DNA from: Sciurus carolinensis
Lineage: Eukaryota; Chordata; Mammalia; Rodentia; Sciuridae
Assembly: GCF_902686445.1 (NCBI RefSeq)
Contig: NC_062226.1
Coordinates: forward strand, 16,216,001 to 16,280,000
Reading direction: 5' to 3'
DNA: 64,000 nucleotides
Shown here: positions 11,080-22,581 of the stretch, piece after piece
Layout: each line of letters begins with the position of its first letter
How positions within the stretch are numbered: position 1 is the first letter of the stretch
Program-made: the position numbers and the translations under genes
The notes under the pieces: generated by a model
Told to the model about the DNA's origin: nothing
Seen by the model: the letters and a program-made list of their open reading frames with translations, nothing else
Database searches by the model: none

Positions 11080-11994
11080 GGCCCCTATAACATACAAGGA
11101 ATTGAAAGACTCATGCCGACTCAGCCCCCAAAGGTTTGTTTGATTAAAGACGTACTACAAGGCAATAAGCAAATAAAAGTGGCAATACAAATTAACGAGG
11201 ACAAATTTTCTGGTCCATGTTACAGAATGGATTAAGTTAGAGCTTTGGGAGGAGAATTCAGGATGACTCTGAGAGAAAACAACAGGCGACTAACACAGGT
11301 GAGACATACCTGGGCATGCAAAAGTCGGCATGGTTTAGGAAAATAATATATAAAGTGTGTACAGCAAGAGGCACAGATGGTGTGCACAAATATTAGACAT
11401 AGAGCAATCATGGGATTTTCAGTTTGGTGTAAGGAGACCAATTGGCTTATATCTAGATGTCTACATATAAGCATCTAGAGTCTATGGCCAGTCTTCAGTT
11501 TGTAAGAACAATGATGACCTGAAGATAAATTGTGGAAATTAACAGTAGGAAGGTCACCTGCTCAGGAGTTTTTCCTTGGGTCCTGAACAGACATATAATG
11601 CAAAATAAATAACATGCAGAGTCACATGAAAGGCTGGTCAAGAGTGAGAAAAAACATGTTGTTTAATGTGTGTTCTCACCAACTTTTTGACATTGGCTAT
11701 ACATCTGACACTTCGAGCAACCTTCTGTAGTATTTATTGTTGAATTTCCCAGGAGCGAGGTCTGATTATCAAAATGACAAAGAGAAAAGCTGAGAGACAT
11801 GTAAGGACTTACTTAGAGTCATCCAACTAGAAAGTGATGGAGCAGAGCCCCTGTTGGGAGAAATCAAAAGACAAATATTAGGTTTCAGAAGGAGGTATGA
11901 GGAAGAGAAAGTTAAAGAAGACTCAAAGTAAGCAGACACTAGCCTTCCTAGTTTCAAAAGCATGTGGACAGATGTGCATAAGTGTATGGGTTTT
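11080..11994 (+). repeat. Unique DNA with a MIR fragment at about 11770-11860
   Basis: Most of the stretch shows nothing recognisable. At 11770-11860 'aagctgagagacatgtaagg', 'acttagagtcatccaactag' and 'aaagtgatggagcagagcc' follow MIR core order. Confidence 0.55.
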
Positions 11995-12440
11995 GAGGTA
12001 CTAAGATGAAAACTTTCTTAGTACTGCATTATAGTTACATATCATATCAGGGTTCACTTTAACACAATTATACAAGCTTGGAATATAATTTGCTCCAATT
12101 CAGTCCCTAATACTTTCTCTTTCCCTCCTTTCCTCCTACATCCTGGTCCCCTTCTCTACTTTAGTGGTTTCCTTCAATCTCTTTCTATTACTCCACTGAT
12201 CTCTCTTCTATTTTTATGGGATCACCTAATTCTTTTCTCCTTATTTTGGTCCACCTTCCACATATGAGAGAAAACATTCGACCTTTGACTTTCTGAGTCT
12301 AGTCCACCTCACTCAGCATGATGTTCTCAGGTTCCACTGGTTTATCAGCCCATGCCATAATTTCATTCTTCTTAATGACAGAGTAAAGCTTCATTGTGTT
12401 TATACACCACATGTTCTTTATCCGTTCAGTTTAAAGTTTC
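11995..12440 (-). mobile_element. LINE-1 3' end, older copy
   Basis: It contains the squirrel-type LINE-1 3' UTR phrase 'gctccaattcagtcccta', then pyrimidine-rich DNA. It then gives the reverse complement of the ORF2 tail ('cctcactcagcatgatg', 'agcttcattgtgtttataca', 'ttctttatccgttca'). The same 'aattcagtcccc' phrase recurs at about 51540. Truncated and disrupted. Confidence 0.78.
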
Positions 12441-13396
12441 TGGCATGCTCTTGTCTTGATCCCAGTTTCCCTCACCTACTTCCACCAGATGGTTATAATG
12501 ACCTCTATCACCAAGGCTAACCTCAAAAACAAATTAGACAAAATATCTATACTGTAGCTTGTTATTAGAAATAAAATGCCTGTGACTCTGTGCTTAAAAA
12601 ACAAAATTGGTGTCATCTTGAAACTATTTTGATTCTATCCAATTCTCTGGACACCATAATTGTTTTTTTTTTGTTGTTTTTTTGTTTGTTTTTTCCAAAA
12701 AGAAAAAGAAGGCAGAAAGAAAGCAAGCCTAAGCAAGGGATTTCAATACATCCTAGCCTTGCTGATTCTCCAGGGTGCTTTCTGATAAGCAGCAGAGAGG
12801 ACATCAGAAGAAAGGAGAAAGGACTGAATCTATAAAGCAACTAGATCTGCTTTGACAAACTCTATTCAGCTACAATGGCTGCGGTGAGTGACCATTTCTC
12901 TTCAGAGTGACCCTCTTCAATTATGAGAAGGTGGCTGAGAGTGTTCTGGGTGGATCTGCAATTGGCTGCTCTTCCCTTGCCTAATTGATCACAGGTGCTG
13001 GGAACATGAGCTTTGGTCATTATACCACTTTCAAATGGTAATAATACAAAAATGGCATGGGACACATGTACACAGAGAGGTAGCACAAGGGAGACATCTG
13101 TGTGCCAAGGGAGCGATTACCGACGCTTTCTAGGGGGTAAATCCATAATCTGATTTTCAGGAGTTTACTAAGGTTAATGTGAACTTTAAACTGATGTAAA
13201 AAGGCATTTTAGATAAAGAAAGTTAAATGCATATTGTTTGACAACTTTATGCTCTATATATTCTAGAACTAATAAGCAATTTGTCTTGACTAGATCAAAG
13301 TGAACAAGGTAGGGAGTAAGGACAGATTTGGGGGAGAACAAGAGAGAAGTAAAACATAATTGATCACCTACTCTTCTTTAAGCTATTGACAGATGC
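12441..13396. other. Unique intergenic DNA with a T/A-rich tract
   Basis: A poly(T)/(TTTG) tract at 12661-12695 is followed by an A/G-rich block. No repeat family or gene identified. Confidence 0.4.
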
Positions 13397-13787
13397 TCTT
13401 TTAGTCAGCTTTTTGGCTACTGTGACTGAATGACCCAACCAGCACAACTATAGAGGAGGAAGAGTTTATTTGAGGGCTCACGGTCTTAATCCATAGACTG
13501 CCAGCTCCATTCCTCAGCGCTCCAGGTGAGGCTGAACATCATGGTGGAAGAGTGTGGCAGAGGGAAGCAGCTTACATTGCGATAATACAAAATATATATC
13601 CCATAGCCACACCCCCAATGAACCACTCCCTCCAGCCACACCCCACCTTCCTCCTTACCACCCAGTTAATCCCATCAGAATTCACTGATTAGGTAAGACT
13701 CTCACAACCTGATCATTTCTCCTCTGAACCTTCTTGCATTGTCTCACATGTGAGTTTTTGGGGACCCCTCACATCCAAACCACAAGA
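13397..13787 (-). mobile_element. Solo MaLR-type LTR with 5-bp TSD GATGC
   Basis: A MaLR-like LTR read on the minus strand: 'ttagtcagctttttggct' at the 3' end, an 'aacatcatggtggaagagtg' centre, and 'cccctcacatccaaacca' at the 5' end. GATGC occurs exactly at 13392-13396 and 13788-13792. With no internal domain, it is best read as a solo LTR left by recombination. It is homologous to the LTRs at 14914-15352 and 38471-38917. Confidence 0.88.
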
Positions 13788-13914
13788 GATGCTATGTGCA
13801 AACAACAGAGAAAAACATCAGTTATTCCAGTGCTTAGAATAGCAATTTGTTCCTAATAAATGTTCTATGAAGATATATAAATTAAATTTTGTTCACATTG
13901 CAAATCTTATAGCA

Positions 13915-13968
13915 TTAGATATGAACATTTGGTTAGATATGAACATTTGGTCAGATGTGAACATTTAA
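13915..13968 (+). repeat. Three-copy 18-bp tandem repeat
   Basis: Units ttagatatgaacatttgg at 13915-13932 and 13933-13950 are identical; a third at 13951-13968 has four differences (tcagatgtgaacatttaa). Confidence 0.93.
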
Positions 13969-14430
13969 GCTAAGTTCCTTGACTTTAAAAGTTTGTAATA
14001 GGTTTAGGGGAAAAAAGGAATAAAAGTGTAACCACAAATGCACAAAACCAAGGAATCAAAATTGATATCTAATGGCAACAAGAGAGAAGAGTAAAATATA
14101 CTTGTACTTGTTGTAGATTATTGGAGTAACAGGAGACCCCTGATCAGTTTGCATGCGTGATCTCTTGGAAAGCATGGAGCCCGAAGGAGGAAGAAGAACA
14201 AGTAGCAGCAAGTGTTTAGATGTTTGAGAGACCACAGTAATTGGTGGCATGGGGATAATGATGAGGCTACTATGTGAAGAACAAACAGAGAGATAAGCTC
14301 ATCAAATGGTGAAGTGATCTGTGGATTGCCAGTGAGTGGCATGAAGAAGAATGCATTTATTTCAAGGAAAAACACTTAGCTTTAACATTCTTATCTATCA
14401 CTTGCTGACCATCAGTCTTCAGAATAACTC

Positions 14431-14466
14431 ACCTAACTCTTTCTAACTCTTCCTAACTCTTCCTAC
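14431..14466 (+). repeat. 10-bp tandem repeat, about 3.5 copies
   Basis: Units of the form taactctttc / taactcttcc / taactcttcc / tac. Confidence 0.85.
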
Positions 14467-14913
14467 TGTTATGTATGTATAACCCTCCTCTTCTCATAGG
14501 GTTTGTTCCTTTTCCCTTCAAACTACATGTCTGCACAAAGACTACCATAGCTCTTAAAAGTTTCATTCCATCTTTCAACCACTGATGATGTTGAGTGGTA
14601 GAGGGATACCCATCTATCAAAAGTTGTACTAAACAGAATCCTTTCTATGGAGTTTACATTAAATTTAATTAATAAAGAGAACTTTTTTCTTCTCACTGCA
14701 ATGGAAGTTTTTTAAGTAGTGAAATTAGAGAGCTGTCAGTTTCCATTAGTCCCCCAACACTTTTTTTTTAACAATCAGAAGTAGCTGAGAGGATCAAATT
14801 CTAACCACTAGGCATCAGGAATGCAACATAGAGATAGATGTTCTGCAATGACCGAGAATAAAGATAATATATAGAAAGGAGTAAAGACAGACAAGGGACC
14901 TGCAAAGATATTC

Positions 14914-15352
14914 TGTTTTAGTCAGCTTTTTTGCCTCAGTGACTAAAAGATCTGACTAGAACAATTTTAGGGAAGAAAGGTTTATTTGTGGGCTCATGGC
15001 TTCAGAGGTCTCAGTCCATAGACAGCAGCCTTTATTCCTTAGGGCTCAAGGTGAGGCAGGACATCATGGTGGAAGAGTGTGATGGATGGAAGCAGCCCAC
15101 ATGATGATCAGATAGCAGAGAAAGATCTCCATTTGCCAGATACAAAATATATACCCCAAAGTCACAACCCCAATTCCCCACCTCCTCCAGTCACGCCCTA
15201 CCAGTCTTTAGTTACCACTCAGTTAATCCCTATCAGAGAATTAATTCACTGATTGGATTAGGGCTGTGGAACGCAATCATTTCTCCTCTGAACCTTCTTG
15301 CATTGTTTCACAGGTGAGCTTTTGGGGGACACTTCACATCCAAACCATAACA
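14914..15352 (-). mobile_element. Solo MaLR-type LTR
   Basis: Starts tgttttagtcagc and ends caaaccataaca on the plus strand, i.e. a TG...CA LTR in reverse. It is homologous to 13397-13787 and, in reverse, to 38471-38917 (shared 'gacatcatggtggaagagtg', 'tctcctctgaaccttcttgc'). Flanks tattc (14909-14913) and tactt (15353-15357) are only a weak TSD candidate. Confidence 0.85.
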
Positions 15353-15433
15353 TACTTCTGCAAATGATTTTCCTGAATTTTCTTTATTAAGATAAATTTA
15401 TCTATTTCTTTCCTGTGGTTCATTTATTTGTAC

Positions 15434-15829
15434 TTATTAGTCTATTTTGTTTTGCTACAACAAAATACCCAAGGCTGAGTGTTTTATAAAGAAAGTAGGT
15501 TTATCTGGCTCACAATACTGATAGCCCTGGCATCCTGGCAAGGACCTCTCTCACTGCATCACAACAGGACAGAGAATTGGGATGAGTACCATCCTTGTGC
15601 AAAAGGGGCCAAACAAGTAGGGTGGGTTCACTTTATTACTAATCCAAACACAGGAGACCTGATTCATTGCCTTAAGACACAATTAACCCACTCGGGAGGG
15701 TGCAGCTCCTATGACCTAATTACCATTCACTACCCTCCACCTCTTAAAGGTTCCACTGCCTCAGTACCATCACACTGGGGGCCAGGATTCTAGCTCAGGA
15801 ACTTTAGAAGAGAAATCATTTAAATCATA
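15434..15829 (-). mobile_element. MLT1-type MaLR LTR
   Basis: The plus-strand order matches the reverse complement of MLT1: 'ttattagtctattttg', 'ctacaacaaaataccc', 'tttatctggctcacaatac', a downstream 'cctatgacctaattacc', 'ccacctcttaaaggttcc', 'gtaccatcacactggggg'. The 104-codon ORF inside is accidental. Confidence 0.8.
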
Positions 15830-16660
15830 GCTGCTTGTGTTTGAGTCTGTGGGATTCTTGTCTAAGTTAACACAAAGTCTGCCTCTTGCAATCAAAAGAA
15901 TTCCAGCCAACATATTTGTAAAAGCAATGTCCTTATGCCTCAGGTAGAAATGGCAACACCTGATCAGACAGTAATCGCAGCATGTGATCTAAATGGGCTT
16001 TTGAAACCTGAATGAGTACACATGAGAAATAAATAGGCTACATTATTATCAGAGGAAAACTATAGGTACTGTGGCCTCTGTATGTAGAATGGTTAGAACC
16101 TTTGAGAAGACTCACTACTTCAGAGGGTAAGGTGAGAATTTTCTCCATTGTTGATCCTATTTTGCTGGAAGATGCAAGAACATGTACATTCTGTTTTGAA
16201 CTAGCAACCTCTCTCCATGATAATTCCAAAGTGTGTGTGTGTATGTGTTAAAAAAAAAAAAGAAAAAGAAAAGGAAACTTGGAAACAATGTCATTATTAG
16301 TCTTGATGCAGAACTCTCTTGTAAAGTGAGCGGTAGCCTATCACTCAGCCTCAAGCACTCTCCTCCTTTCCTCTCTTCCCTCTCCTCAAGTTTAATTTTT
16401 TTCTACCACACAAATAAAAAAAACATCTTGTAGTGTATGAACGAAAGGAAGCAAAGAATGGTTGCTAAACATTAAATGTAAAATCCTGCGTTACCTGATC
16501 CAAGAGAGTCAAAAGACATAGCAGCCATTATATGACCATGTGGTAACCCTGCCAACTAATAAACAATGTTCCATCTCTTGGGGGCTAAGATACTTCCCCA
16601 TCTGGTGACTGTATTCTCCCAACAGGTGCAAGGACATGCTCCTGAGGTCATATCACAACT
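15830..16660. other. Unique DNA with GT and A-rich microsatellite
   Basis: A (GT)n run at about 16232-16248 is followed by an A-rich tract at 16250-16276. No gene. Confidence 0.5.
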
Positions 16661-17339
16661 GTACTCTCTTGTTCAGTTTCCTCATCTCTTATCAGTCACT
16701 CTCCTAGTTGACTTTACTTCTGCTTACTTTTAAGACCCAGTTTCCTCATTTTACAAATGAATGATAAATATTTCTAGCAACCCTAACCTCTTAGGCAACA
16801 GAAGATCTATCACTAAGTAGGCACTAAATAAATATAAAAATGTCATCTTTCAGACCACATGACTGTAAGATATAGCTCAGCAATTCTTAAAATGACATCT
16901 CCGTTACTGGTTTTATTTCATTTTAGGTCACCCAAAAATAGTCTGGGATGCAAGATTTTGAGTTTTCCTTCAACTATTCAATATGTCTAAAATAACTATA
17001 ACTATAGGCAGCAAGCAACATCATATCTTTATCTAGTTTACTGTTCTAGTCTGAGTCAGAGAAAATTATGTAGCCAGAAAATTATGTAGCCAAGACACAT
17101 AGTTCAGATTGTAATTATGATTATTATTATCTATAATAATAGATCATTATAGCATCTGCTAGCAGCACCACCAGAACTCTGCCTGGGCCTCATTAATCTG
17201 GACCTCGCTAATTTGCAATGTGTACTTACTTGACTATAACTAGACCAAAGGCCTCCCCCTTATGATCCCTAAGTTTAATTGTTAATGCAATTCAAAAATT
17301 ATTTGGTAAAATTCTGTGTGTCAAACACTGAGACGAACT
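16661..17339. other. AT-rich DNA with possible MIR remnants and a 16-bp tandem pair
   Basis: 'cccagtttcctcattttac' near 16737 resembles reverse MIR but is short. The 16-bp unit agaaaattatgtagcc is exactly duplicated at 17060-17075 and 17076-17091. Confidence 0.5.
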
Positions 17340-17480
17340 CTGGTATAATAATTAAAAGGTCTCTAGGCTACAAAGTCATGCTTACCTAGATTTAAATCTT
17401 ATAACTGCTAAGTTCATGTTTGTGTGAATTGGGCTAAATCTCTTTTTATCATTTGTAAAGTGGAATATAATAGCTGAGTT
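17340..17480 (-). repeat. MIR SINE fragment
   Basis: Reverse MIR order: 'gtctctaggctacaaagtc', 'gatttaaatcttataactgc', 'tgtgtgaattgggctaaatc', 'tttatcatttgtaaagtgg'. Confidence 0.7.
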
Positions 17481-18230
17481 GCTAGACAAAGAAAACTTGT
17501 GCTATGTCTGTAACATAAGCCTGTAATAAACATTTAACATATTGTGGCTATTGTTATCCATAATGATGAAGATGAGTAAGTCAAAGAGTATATATTTAAC
17601 ACAAACAGATAAGGAAATAATTGCTATATCATAGACTAAAATGTTGTAGTACAAATATTTACATAGTGTTGTGGGATCATAAATGAGTTTCCAATTAATT
17701 CTATCTGAAGAAGTTAGGAGAGTTGTTATCTGAGCAAGTATCATTTTCCTGATGTTCAAGGATACAAGATGATTCCAGGTGTAGTTGAGAACATGGGTAT
17801 TATAGAAAATATAACAACCTGGTGTTGTTAAAGCAAGGGCTACAATAAAGACATTTTAATTTACAATGAAGACAATAAAGTATTTTTTAATACAGGCAGA
17901 AAAAAGAACTTTTGAGCACATTAAGAGGATAAACATTTTTTCAACATGGTCAAAGAATTTAGAATGCTTTTAGAAACCTTATTAGCATGGTTTTAAAATC
18001 CTGTGAACTGGGATAATTGCACATCTTGTCTATTTATTAAGAGTTCTTTTCAGTCTTGGTAGCACTGCTAGAAATGAATTTGTGCTATTGTTTGTCAATG
18101 AAATAAGACAAACATGCTGATTTGAATAGACTCATTAGTTTAGATACATTATTTCTTTAGAATAAGTTTCTTCTATGAGTCAAAGTTGGTAAAGTTTGGC
18201 TATTGGTATCACGGTAAAGGACAGACAAAT
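17481..18230. other. AT-rich unique DNA
   Basis: No repeat or gene recognised. The 85-codon ORF at 17502-17759 (minus) has no recognisable feature beyond a hydrophobic bias expected of AT-rich DNA. Confidence 0.4.
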
Positions 18231-18490
18231 TATGTCAGTTTCAATGAGTTATTTGTCTATTCTGTAACTCAGTTTATTCAGCTCTGAAATGGGGACCATG
18301 TTGTTACATCCAATCTGCCTGAAAGAGATGGAAGACACTGGCCTTCATTCACTGGATTCATTGTTTATGTTACCATATACTTATTCTCTTATATAGTTCA
18401 TGAGAGGAGGTTCTTGCTGGTATTACTCTTCCTTCCTCAGGGACTGACATGCAATTGGTGGTCCATAAATGCTATTTGGAATGAATGAAG
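18231..18490. repeat. MIR (minus, about 18231-18330) and L2 3' end (plus, about 18385-18490) fragments
   Basis: 'ctgtaactcagtttattcag' and 'ctctgaaatggggacc' suggest a reverse MIR. 'tggtggtccataaatgcta' followed by 'ggaatgaatgaa' suggests an L2 3' terminus. Both are short and diverged. Confidence 0.5.
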
Positions 18491-19168
18491 CATTCTGTAT
18501 TGGAAATAGTATACAGCACTCCATGAATGTAAGTTATTATTATGTTTAAAAATACCCCCAAAGTGGCCTTCTTTCTCACACATTGGAAAAGGAAACTTGC
18601 AAATATCCATAAAGGACCAAGATATCTTGGGAATGATTCATTATTTTCCATCAGCATAAAGTTTGTTATGTTAGATAGAAAATGGTTATTTCTTTCCACA
18701 TTTTCTCCTGCAATGATTCAGTCTCCAAGGCACAGATGGTTCTATGGCCATCTGCCATTCCAGAGAAGATTGAAGAACTGCATCTTGACTGCTGCTGGTA
18801 TATGTATGGTCAAAATCAACTATTAAATGATCCCTGACGCCATGGAGTGAGGACAGCTGTCACAAACAAGGGAACTTAGAGTCAGAGCCAAAACTCCTCT
18901 ATAGTTGTAATAAAAGAAAACAACAAAGCAACAGCAAAATGATACCATATTCACACTTTGGATGAGAGAAGCTTGAGTGGGAGATACTAAGTGGAAAACA
19001 CCTTCGCTGATTCCTCCTGTGTTCTGAACCCTGAAACACATGGACTCATTTCTACTGTGAGCCTGATGGAAGGTATCCTCAAGTCCATCGTGAAGGTGGG
19101 AAGAGGAAGGTGCACAGGGTTCAGGGGACTTGTTTAAATTCTTAGAAACTGTAACTGGCAGAGCCCAT
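18491..19168. other. Unique intergenic DNA
   Basis: No repeat family recognised. Overlapping 72-94 codon ORFs on both strands lack any recognisable motif. Confidence 0.4.
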
Positions 19169-19170
19169 AT

Positions 19171-19209
<39 letters not shown>

Positions 19210-19213
19210 TTTT
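19169..19213 (+). repeat. (ATTT)n microsatellite
   Basis: About 11 uninterrupted ATTT units. It may be the remnant of a SINE tail, but no SINE body adjoins it. Confidence 0.95.
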
Positions 19214-19952
19214 CCATGTGATTATTTGCTTTGCTTAAATGTAATACACCGGGTTGATGGAAATGAAATTTAAGGAACACATTCAGTGCAACTTAACCAA
19301 CAATTCTTGTTCTGTAATAGGCCCAGAAAAGAAGAGATCAAAAAATGAGTAAATAATGACATAATGAAGAGGTCATTTAGCTTGATCACAATTTAATTTA
19401 TAATGCATTGCAATAATCATTGATACGATATGTATTAAACATTAAGATGACATAGTTAATATCTACAGTGGTCATTTCTCATTTCTTGTTGTTTGGTATC
19501 CACATCTCCTTCCTAGGTGTAGAATTTTTCTATGGGCATCTCTCTTCAGAAGTCAAATGATTCAGATCCCTTCCCTCTGCCCCATCTCAACTACGAAAAA
19601 GGTACATGATGGGCCCTTCCACAGACTTTGAATGCTGACTCAGAGTTACAATTATGTGGGCAGGATTCAAGATTACCTTGGAGGCATAAGCCTGAGAGCT
19701 AATTCACTCCCACAGTGTGACCTTCCATATGGTGTCCATAGCCAAGTTCTTGGACCTCTACTCTATCCCAGGATCAATCTTAAGCCTTGTCCTCAAGCTT
19801 TCCATTAATTCTCTGCACCCTGATATCTTTCCAATACTTTTGTTTTCAGAGCCAATATTTAAATCATTATCTGCTTCCTCCAAGTCCCTTTTTGTTTTCT
19901 CTTCAACAGCTTTCCTAAAACATCTTTCTCAGAAATTAAAATTTATATGAGA
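19214..19952. other. Unique intergenic DNA
   Basis: AT-rich then mixed sequence. No repeat or gene supported. Confidence 0.4.
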
Positions 19953-20023
19953 GGACTAGGGATGTAGCTCAGTGGTAGAGCACTTGCCAAGTGTGCTCAG
20001 GCCCTGAGTATGTCCCCAACCAG
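19953..20023 (+). repeat. ID SINE
   Basis: The body starts ggactagggatgtagctcag with an A-box at about 19964-19975. The B-box part (gagtatgtcccc) is degraded. A short A-rich tail follows. Confidence 0.85.
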
Positions 20024-20060
20024 AAAAAATGTTTTACATAAATATTATATAAACATTATC

Positions 20061-20210
20061 AAGCAATTGGTTTTTAAAAAATATTTTTAGTTGTCAATAG
20101 ATGTTTTATTTATTTATATGTGGTGTTGAGTATCAAACCTGGAATCTCACACATGACAGGTAAGTGCTCTACAACTGAGCCACAACTCCAGTCCAAGAAA
20201 TTGTTTTATA
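20061..20210 (-). repeat. ID SINE with (ATTT)-type squirrel tail and an imperfect TSD
   Basis: On the minus strand the head is at 20194 (ggactggagttgtggctc) and the tail carries the AAATAAATAAA plus 'ttgacaactaaaaatat' segment typical of squirrel SINEs. Flanks aagcaattggttttta (20061-20076) and aagaaattgttttata (20195-20210) match apart from one substitution and one indel. Confidence 0.88.
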
Positions 20211-20305
20211 TATGTGTGTACATATATGTATATATACCTATTTATACATGCAGGCATACACATGTATATATTTTTCATATTTATATATGCATATATTTAT
20301 GAAAA
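20211..20305 (+). repeat. TA/TG-rich low-complexity tract
   Basis: Imperfect TATATG / CATATA repeats. The tyrosine/isoleucine-rich ORFs across it are artefacts. Confidence 0.8.
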
Positions 20306-20736
20306 GCAATTGCTTGCTAAAATAAATTTGTGAGGGATTTATAACTTGAACAGTCTCATTTAAGATAATCTGCAATGAGATAATAAGAATATAGAAAGCA
20401 TGTTCCTCTAATGTTTTTCGAGTTATTTTTTTCTTCTGTTTTTGAATCCTCACTGAGATTTAAAACTTCCCGTATTTGTTCATGTATTAATTCATCTATT
20501 AATTAACTCAAAATATTAGTTAAATTTCTATTATTTAATCTAAATTTGAGGATAAAAAAGATGGCTAAGATAAGGTTTGTATTAAAAGAAATTGAGTTAA
20601 TAAGTCAATAAAGAGAAAAAATTCACAATTTACCAGGTATTATGTGAAGATGGTATTGGGTTCACTATGAGCCCTCCCTCAAATAATGTATCTGGGTAGG
20701 GAACAATTAAACAGATAATTATTATTGTGCTTTTCA
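20306..20736. other. AT-rich unique DNA
   Basis: Nothing recognisable. Confidence 0.4.
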
Positions 20737-22130
20737 TTCATTCCATGAATATTAATGGAGCATTCGCTCTGGGTCAAGCACTGGACTAGACTGTAAGGGT
20801 ATCCAAGAGTCAAGATATTTCCTGACTTCATTCTCTGACAGTTAAAAATTACAAAACGAGTGTTTTGAAGGGATGAAGAGGAACAGAAATCGAGGGAGAG
20901 GATTCTGGTTGCAATGGTCTTGCTGAAGAGAGAACAAATTAATTCCTAAGAGATGAGACTTAGCTGTTCCATGTGACATCGAACACTGATTTGTGGAGCC
21001 GAGAGGTGGACGGAATCCACCTTATACAATATCGATTAGATTTTGATAAGGAATTTGGACCTTCCTTACTGTTCATTGGGAAACCACTAAAATATTTTTA
21101 GCAGGGAGAATGACATCTGACTAGTGTTTTTAAAACTCAGTTTTGCCTACGGAAACTAGACTGGAGTTGAAGAGGGAAGTCTTTTGAGAGGCAAAGTAGG
21201 GTCATTGTGAGAGGAAATGGTTGTTGGGCTTGAACAGGCAAATCAGAAGTGAAGAAAAAGTATGTTACCTCAGGATGTGCATTTTAAAAGTAGAGGAAAG
21301 ATAATTTGTGGAAGGATTATTTAGAGAACCAAAAAACAGGAAGGTTCTGAAGGAGAAGAAAATGTCAAAAATGGCTCCCAGGTTTCTGACTTGAGCGTGA
21401 TGAGGGCGTCAGTAACTGAGCGTGGAAAGGAGGTTAAGTTAGTGGAAGTGGAAGTTATAAAAGTCTTTAGCTGGAATATCTAAACTGCCTGTGTGTGAGT
21501 TGAGTAATAGTCATTAAAGACATCTCAGTGGAGGTAATATTTAATATATACCAGAGTTTACATGGGAGATATGACTTATGCATCTGGTGAGAGTGTCCCT
21601 GAGATATAAGGGTGCCCATCTTGTCCTCCTGGAAGAGGACATGGTTTGTGGGGAACAAGGTGCCTTAGTACATCCCCCAGAGTTATAACAAGAGGAAAGG
21701 TAGGAGACACAGGGGTCTAGTGGAGGGTAGGGGTGTGGAAAGAGATGGGCAAAGACTTTGGTATCTAAGACAGGAGCCACATCAAAAAATGTCTTCTAAA
21801 CCATGCTACCAAGAATGAATGTTATCCTAATAGTAATAAGAAGACAATAAAGTTTATTTAGAAAGGGAATGGAAAGATCCATTAAAATTTTTAGTAGAAT
21901 CATTGTAGATCCTTTATGGAAAATGAATTGAAGTGAGAAAAAGGATTCTAAATAATGTGTGTGTTCAAAATGGAGTGCTTTGGGAAATGCTGGCCCCTTT
22001 TAGAACAAAATTTAAGGTAAAGCTTAGTATAATGGGAAATTAGCACAATTTTAATGGAAAGACAATTCTGATAGAAGTATTTCAAACAGGATGAAGGACG
22101 AAGACTGGCAGTAGAGAAGAAGTCCCAAGT
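20737..22130 (-). repeat. L2-like fragment, long and diverged
   Basis: It starts with 'cattcattccatgaatatta' and 'gggtcaagcactggactag', the reverse L2 3' end, then continues with purine-rich reverse L2-like phrases ('attgggaaaccactaaaat', 'cagggagaatgacatctg', 'ctcccaggtttctgacttgag'). Confidence falls beyond about 21460, where the assignment is by style only. Confidence 0.55.
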
Positions 22131-22367
22131 TATGAATATCCCTGACTTTCCTCTACCTTTTTGCAGATTAGAGAAATCTGTTTGGCTGACCTTCCTGGTG
22201 GAAGGCTGCTGACCCCGAGACTGAATAGAAAACTTACAGATCTCAATGACTCCACTTTTCCTTTTCCATCCTGAACACTTCCTAAATTACTTTTTCTATG
22301 TCATTTACTTGAAGAAAGGAGAGGGTAGTCTCTAACTTACACTATGGTTATTTTTTGGTTAACACCA
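22131..22367. other. Unique intergenic DNA
   Basis: No repeat or gene recognised. Confidence 0.35.
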
Positions 22368-22581
22368 TTTTGTTTTGTTTTGTTTTTTCCCTGTGATGGA
22401 ACCCAGGGGTACTTAACCATTGAGTCACATCTCCAGCCCTTTTTAATATTTTATTACCAGCAGGGTCTTATTATGTTGCTTAAGGCCTCACTAAGTTGCT
22501 AAGGATGTCTTTGAACTCGTGACCCTCCTACCTCAACCTCCCAAGCTGTTGCTATTATCCGCGTGTGCCACAGTACCTGGC
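22368..22581 (-). repeat. B1-dID dimeric SINE
   Basis: A (TTTTG) tail at 22368-22387 is followed by reversed ID monomer (gatggaacccaggggtac ... cacatctccagccc), linker, then reversed B1 monomer (cctcactaagttgct, gaccctcctacctcaacctc, gtgtgccacagtacctggc). Confidence 0.9.

Larger units (their letters stand above)
13788..14913. other. Unique DNA between two LTRs, with two small tandem repeats
   Basis: No retroviral gag- or pol-like coding signal is seen between the two LTRs. Tandem repeats at 13915-13968 and 14431-14466 are listed separately. Confidence 0.45.

Noticed and set aside
13397..15352. One full-length MaLR provirus
   Set aside because: The first LTR has its own exact TSD and the intervening 1.1 kb shows no recognised internal domain.
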